The notes beneath the pieces are model-generated. The model worked only from the letters and a program-made list of their open reading frames with translations. It was not told the origin of the DNA and made no database searches. The position numbers and the translations under genes were made by a program. 64,000 nucleotides of DNA from Reticulitermes speratus. Lineage: Eukaryota; Arthropoda; Insecta; Blattodea; Rhinotermitidae. Where the stretch lies: NCBI GenBank assembly GCA_021186555.1, contig JAJKFL010000005.1, forward strand, positions 24,802,635 through 24,866,634, read 5' to 3'. Below are positions 58,601 to 64,000 of this stretch, piece after piece (positions within the stretch are counted from its first letter, which is position 1; every line of letters starts with the position of its first letter).

Positions 58601-61436
58601 TACACTACGCTATCCCCAATATTCACTTATGTGAATATCAGCAGGTTAGACGTCCAGAATCACTGAAATGATACCAATATTACGCCACTGGAAGCAAGCC
58701 CAATTCCGTATTCCTTAATTTCCTACAATCGGCAACACGACACGGCTGAAGCACGAAATTTGTGTGGGAGAGATACTAGCGACCCTGCCGAAACCACAGA
58801 AACGACAGTAACCATAGAAACCACAATAAACGTGGTAATTAATTAGCATTAAACACAGTTACATTTGTAACCACACTAATCGGAGTTTTTTACTTTATTT
58901 TGACAAAGTCTTTGTCAAAGTATTTCAAAGAGCTACGAAAATTCAAGAGTGCAAAGTGAAAGAAAATCTATGTACTCTGGTGCGGAATGCCCTTTTAAAG
59001 TAATTTTTCTTCTCAGCAACAATTCCTCTTCGAACTTCGATCTCCGTTTTCCACAGAGGGCTTCTTAATTCTTTACACACTGAAGATACGAATTCTTATA
59101 AGAAAAGAATATACCATACTGTCTAGGTTCACACAACGAATACAGGTGCCCATGGCTGAAGCAGAATAGCGATAGCAGTACCAGTGGTTCAGACTGACCA
59201 CCTTACAGCACACATAAATCTGGATGACACATCTGGTCGTTTGAAGTAGAATCATCTACATTTTAACAGTTTTTTTTTTGTCCAGCTCACATTTAAACGC
59301 ATCTACATAGGCCCTAAAAACAGAGATTTTCGGATAAAAACACTACCATTCATCACACTACAAAAGCCGACACCCTGTTTCAGTCCTAAAAATACGCAAG
59401 CTGCAGACAATAAAGAAACACATATATATAAACACAAGATTTTATTTAATTTTTTCATCTTTGCACTCTTAATATTGTGACATCATCTTTAACTATAATA
59501 TAATTATGCTTCTGGACAAGCAGAAATACCCATTCTTCCCCCGGGATATGGCTGCTTTCGTCGTCAATATCACAACAGCCCCTACAGTAGCTAGAATATT
59601 AAAAAGAGTACTGACATTCTTAAGAAATTAAACTTTGAGTAATTAAAAATTATATTGATGGAGGATGAAAATCGCACTTAAAATTGTTCCATGGCTACGG
59701 CATTAGGAGAATAAGCATAAAATTCAAAAATATTTTTCGGAATTATTTTTTTAGGTCCATGCTAATAGATAGGAAGCAGAGAAATTACATATTCAGGGAT
59801 GCAGAATCTTTCACAAATCTACGAGCCATCTCAAAATCCAAGGCGCTAGAAGGATGACATGACACAAGTTTGACACTGAGGGTCTACAAATATTAGGCAC
59901 CACTGTACAAAATGTATTCCTTCGGACGATCTGGCCCCCGGGACTTGTGCACCCCTGCATAAATACACAAACAAACCTATGTATTAGGCAATTTGGATCT
60001 CAAAGAGACACGGTTTTCTTGGAACTAATCTTTCAGTAAAGACGTAGTAAATGTGTTCCGGCGTGGAAGAAATCTCCACTAATTCTAGACCTCAGCACTG
60101 GACAGAGAATACCTAGTAAACACTGCTTTACCCCCAAGGAAAAGCTTTGTTAATCATTGTATAACAAATGTGTCCTTGTTGGGAATGAAGTATGTCAGCC
60201 GGTCTGCAGGCAGTCACTTTAGTGACAGAGCTAACCAGACTGAACATGTGTTCTATTCTGATCGCGATAAAAGGAAAGTATCCTAAGTCTCCGACTTTCG
60301 CAGTGTTGCTCATTTCATTAGCAGAGATGCTCTGCACTTCATTTCCGTGTCAACGTCTGCCACGGTAGTTTATTTCTATGTTCTGGTAGCAAGAGGTATA
60401 AAAAGACAAGTCACACCACCATCATTGAGTGTGAAGCATTTGTAACCCATCCAAACTGACGGACACCGGGGTTCCGAAATATTCATGTCCGAACCCTTAG
60501 CGCGCAGAAGTCCAGGCTACATCTGTGTGTGCGTAAAGTTACTGAACCTTGAATCGTATCACAGGAATGTCACAAATCATGCAAGTAGCTTTTATCTTCT
60601 CCGAGTCCTGCGTGAGGTAGTGCTAACCACAATACACAACGTATGCGCTGGCTGACACCACACAAGGTGTCCTTCAATCGCTCAGCACGTAAAGCAATCC
60701 TAAGCCCTTTATGGAACACCAAAGGCCCCGCTTCTGGGCCCTATGCCGATCTGTACAAGCAGTACACAGCTACACACCTCACTTACTTTACACTTTAATA
60801 TTATCCCCCTATCCATGCATCTTTGTCGTCAGAAATGCTATCTGCCTTTAGCTGCCTTTATTCTGTGCTACACATCTCAGCAAATGTAGACGCATGGACG
60901 TAGTAGCATTTGACTTAAACGTCACAGGTCGCCTTAAAATTTTGTTGTAATTTGGGTTTAAGGATTACAAAGTTTCCTGCTTTTAATGGCCTAAAAATCG
61001 TCTTATTGGCGTCTCTATAGCCCTCCTATTCTTCTTCTCTCCATATGTTTATAATTTTATGCTACCGCCACCTTTATATACACAACGTTCCGTCTGTTCA
61101 CATTAGTAATACTCTCTTCAAACATATTTATGAATCTTTAAATTTCTGACGGTTTCAGCATCAGTGCCTGTACCCAAAGTAATTTACTTTGTTAAAGGAT
61201 GCAGCTGCCTTTATCACACTTTGTTTTACTTACAACAAAGCGTTTCGTCGCGTATATTTGCGTCATCGTCAGTGTCTCACGCAAAAATAATGTTTTACGG
61301 AGAGATGATGACGCAAAAACAAACGTCGAAAAGCCTTCATCATAAGCAAAACTAGAATTTTGGTAAAGAGAATTGGATTCTTTAAGTTACTAGATCAGCC
61401 ATATGGAGTGCGCAACTTAAAACCTATATCCAAAAA
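58601..61436 (-). other. retn intron (expected), no exon seen
   Basis: Only the dispersed repeat at 59800-59965 and a weak SINE-like trace at 60065-60180 are recognised. 60690-60800 may be a very old LINE 3' end. Confidence 0.4.
59800..59965 (+). repeat. dispersed repeat, copy 2 (shared with 23045-23215)
   Basis: CATCTCAAAATCCAAGGCGC, TAGAAGGATGACATGACACA and CTACAAATATTAGGCACCAC, in the same order as copy 1. GGGACTTGTGCACCCCTGC closes it, the likely counterpart of CAGGGGTGCAC at the other end of copy 1. Confidence 0.65.
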
Positions 61437-61955
61437 TTTAACAACTCCATGGACCAGAGTTTCGTGTTGAGAAGCTAATAGCTCGTCGGCTAGTCCAGAA
61501 ATTACAGCAGTATGTAACAAGAAAGCTCATTGCCCTGTTCAAAAGCGACCACCACTTGTCCCTACCCAGAGTGACAATAATCCAGTCAACCCCCACCCAT
61601 CCCATTTAATTTCCACTTAATGTTATTCTCCCATCCACGACCATATGTTCCATGTGGCCTCTTTCCTTCGGGTTTCCAAGCCAAAACTCTGCAAGCGTTC
61701 CTTTTCTCCCCAATATGTGTCACATGCCCTGCCCATCTCATTCTCCTTGATTTTATCAACATAATGTTATATGGTGTTCTGTATACGTAATGAAGCTTCT
61801 GATTATGCCACTTTCTTCATTCTTCTGAGGCCCAAATGGCTTCGCCAGCACCCTATTACTGAACGCCCTCCGCCTATGTTCTTCCCTTGGTATGAAGAAC
61901 CACATTTCACATCCATATTATACTTCTCATTTCTGCAATTATATTTGAACGTCCT
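61437..61955 (-). mobile_element. longer 5'-truncated RTE LINE fragment
   Basis: The 3' end motif CTCCATGGACCAGAG is at 61445. The reverse complement continues through the RT C-terminal region, including a stretch corresponding to the REEHR...[13 protein letters not shown] segment of the copy near 40975-41030. It is diverged and frameshifted. Confidence 0.7.
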
Positions 61956-62029
61956 TTACTGTGGTACGGACTATAACTCACCTATCACGTTACAGCCTAC
62001 ATTCTTTTCGATTTTTGAATGCGCTGTAA

Positions 62030-62598
62030 AACTAAAGGATTTGAACTGGCAACAAAGAATGCAGAGCTGATTGTGATGCTTAATGTTCCTCTCGCAGACA
62101 TGGTGTCTCAGGTTTTTTCTAACTTGGTGCTAACTTTGCCCTTGGCATGTACATTTTACTTCGATTCTTGAATAATCAGTACATGGAACGGTCTGAATGA
62201 TAAAAGTATGCAACAAATTGATGGTGCGTATGTTCTCTTTCAAAAAGTGTCTAAGATGCCTAACATTCAAAATGAGGCAGGAATGTCCCTCTCGTAATAT
62301 ACAATATATTGATTTGAAAAACCCTGAACAATGATAAGAGTTTCAACTTTCAGCGATGTATTAGGGCTGTACGATGCAAATATTCTCTTCCAAGACGTAA
62401 TGTTTGAAATTTCATGCTGATTTAGGTAAAAGTTCCCCTTTGGTGTTTAATTCTTATTTTGGTTTTTGAACACCTGTAGCACGATACGGTTAGAACTGGC
62501 AATAAAGTATGTAGGGCCGTGTGATGCGCATGTTCCATTTCCAGACGTAGTGTCTAATGTTTCGTTCTAAACACAGTGCGAACTCCCCCCCCCCCCCC
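62030..62598 (+). repeat. old tandem repeat, about 150-bp period, four units
   Basis: Anchor GATGC...TGTTC(C/T)(C/T)T...GACGTA(G/A)TGT recurs at 62075, 62220, 62373 and 62523, spaced 145, 153 and 150. Before the anchor, units 1 and 4 share GAACTGGCAA(C/T)AAAG(A/T)ATG. Units are strongly diverged. The array ends in a 14-base C run at 62585-62598. Confidence 0.7.
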
Positions 62599-64000
62599 TT
62601 GCCGAGCACTTTTTATTCCACATACTTTCATAAGAGTTAAATCTTTCTTTCTGTCTGATGCCATCTGCATGTGTCAAACTGTCTGCCGTTGATTTCCTTT
62701 GACGTCGCACGGAACTCAAGAGTACCGGGTGGCTATTTCTGCCCAGTGGCATAATCATCACACACCTAACAACCGAATGAAAAGTATTTCCTATAAAAAA
62801 ACATTTCCCCCATCACCCCTTTGCACGCAAGGAAATGATAGTTGAATCTGCCATCAATCATCTCCCTCTGTTTTTAATGTCAAGTCTTTCTTATTTCAAG
62901 CTGATTAATTCATCAAGCTTGGCCCCCGAGTCTAGTCAGGTGAAGCTTTGGGACGCAGCCAATCTCAACAAGATGCACGGACGATAAACCAAACAGCCTA
63001 CACTTCTGCCTAATCACAGTGCTACAGATTCTCATTCCTGACAGAATACATGTGTTTTACAGCCATAATCCTGGACATTCCATCCATAAAACTTCAAGCA
63101 TCAAACTTACCTATAGAATATTTAAATATTCCGTGCGTACCTCCAGCTACTAATTACAAAAAACAGCCGGTCAATAGAATTTAAGAAAATAGTTTTGTTT
63201 CTTTCTGAGAAACATAAAAAGCACATAGTCTAAACACACTTATTGAAAAAAATGCAGAATTTGTGAGTGTTAAAACAGATGGCATGTACAACAACTACTA
63301 TGATTTAAAGCAGCAATTCCCAAAGGGGGCCCACGGACACCAAGGGCTCATCGAGTTCCCCCTGAGGGTCCCAAACTTGATTAAAACATAAGGTTCATCT
63401 TTTGCTTAGGCGTTACATAATCGTAGTTCTTTTGTCACTGTTGTGAGGAAAAACTAGTTTTGTAATACAGATTTGAATTCACTTAATGCACTTAATGTTT
63501 AGATTTTCAGTACGTATCCTATTTGTAAATATTAAAAATTTAAATTTTTCCAAAATTTAAATAACTTCTTTTATAAGAATCATGCAGTTTTATTCTAAAA
63601 AAGTAATTCTAAATTATTTATGTGTGTGTGGTATATAATGCTATTTGGCCACACAGATTTAACACAGTTTCCTTTTTCTCTTTTGCTGAATTCAAATGTC
63701 TTCGGATCTCTAAGGCTAGAGACATGTTATGATGCCAGTACACAATAATAAACTCAAAATTAAATTACTGTAGCCATAAAAGGCAGCCTCTTTGGTGATC
63801 TAACCACTTAAATTTTATTGACTATTAACAAAAAATAAAACTTCTATTCTTAAACAGCTCCTTTATAAACTAACTCCACAATGGGCGAAATCAACAAAGA
63901 ACAGTAACAGGGAGTAGATGCAGTGTGTATAAGTAATAAAAATTTTATGTTGCTAACTTATTTTGATAATTATTCCTAGGAATCAGATACGTGCTAGAGG
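62599..64000 (-). other. no gene seen
   Basis: AT-rich. 63307-63375 (AGCAATTCCCAAAGGGGGCC, GTTCCCCCTGAGGGTCCC) resembles one end of a hAT-type element without a visible partner end. Confidence 0.4.

Overview
The window is eukaryotic and almost certainly from an insect. It holds introns with GT-AG borders, tRNA-derived SINEs, non-LTR retrotransposons, MITEs and microsatellites. It holds no operon-like gene order, no ribosome-binding sites and no long intact ORFs. The RTE-type LINE (3' ends that carry C-terminal peptides such as [13 protein letters not shown]) and the SINE set look like those I associate with cockroaches and termites (Blattodea, Periplaneta-like). That assignment rests on memory, not on a search.

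One host gene can be read with confidence. It is on the minus strand and is the 3' part of an ARID3-family transcription factor, the orthologue of Drosophila retained/dead ringer. Three exons lie in the window. Exon 48567-48285 encodes the C-terminal extension of the ARID DNA-binding domain. Exon 42192-41755 encodes a Ser/Pro linker and the first part of the REKLES domain. Exon 35878-35769 encodes the conserved end of REKLES and the stop codon. Splice phases agree across both introns (about 6.1 and 5.9 kb). The first exon carries an apparent one-base deletion near 48382 that would end the protein just after the ARID. The N-terminus and most of the ARID must lie beyond the right edge.

From about 23.2 to 43.06 kb the sequence is strongly depleted in CpG, while both flanks are CpG-normal. 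A SINE copy inside this domain (28965-29263) has about one CpG, against about 19 in a copy of the same family outside it (49247-49528). This is the decay expected from long-term germline methylation of a transcribed region. The domain starts inside the first retn intron seen here, covers the last two exons and continues about 12.5 kb past the stop codon. This suggests a very long 3' UTR or read-through, or a second unrecognised unit.

The rest is repeat-rich. From 0 to 23 kb there are four tRNA-derived SINE families, LINE 3' fragments, foldback/palindromic MITEs, a hAT-like element with two nested SINEs, and a 19-bp minisatellite attached to a LINE-like 3' tail. From 23 to 43 kb lie the CpG-poor domain, a Tigger-like relic holding a ~600-bp near-perfect inverted repeat and a SINE, a hAT MITE, and a 3-kb degenerate RTE LINE in the last intron. 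From 43 to 64 kb there are more SINEs, foldback elements, a second LINE family, large microsatellites and an old ~150-bp tandem repeat. I found no RNA gene, CRISPR array or prokaryotic feature.
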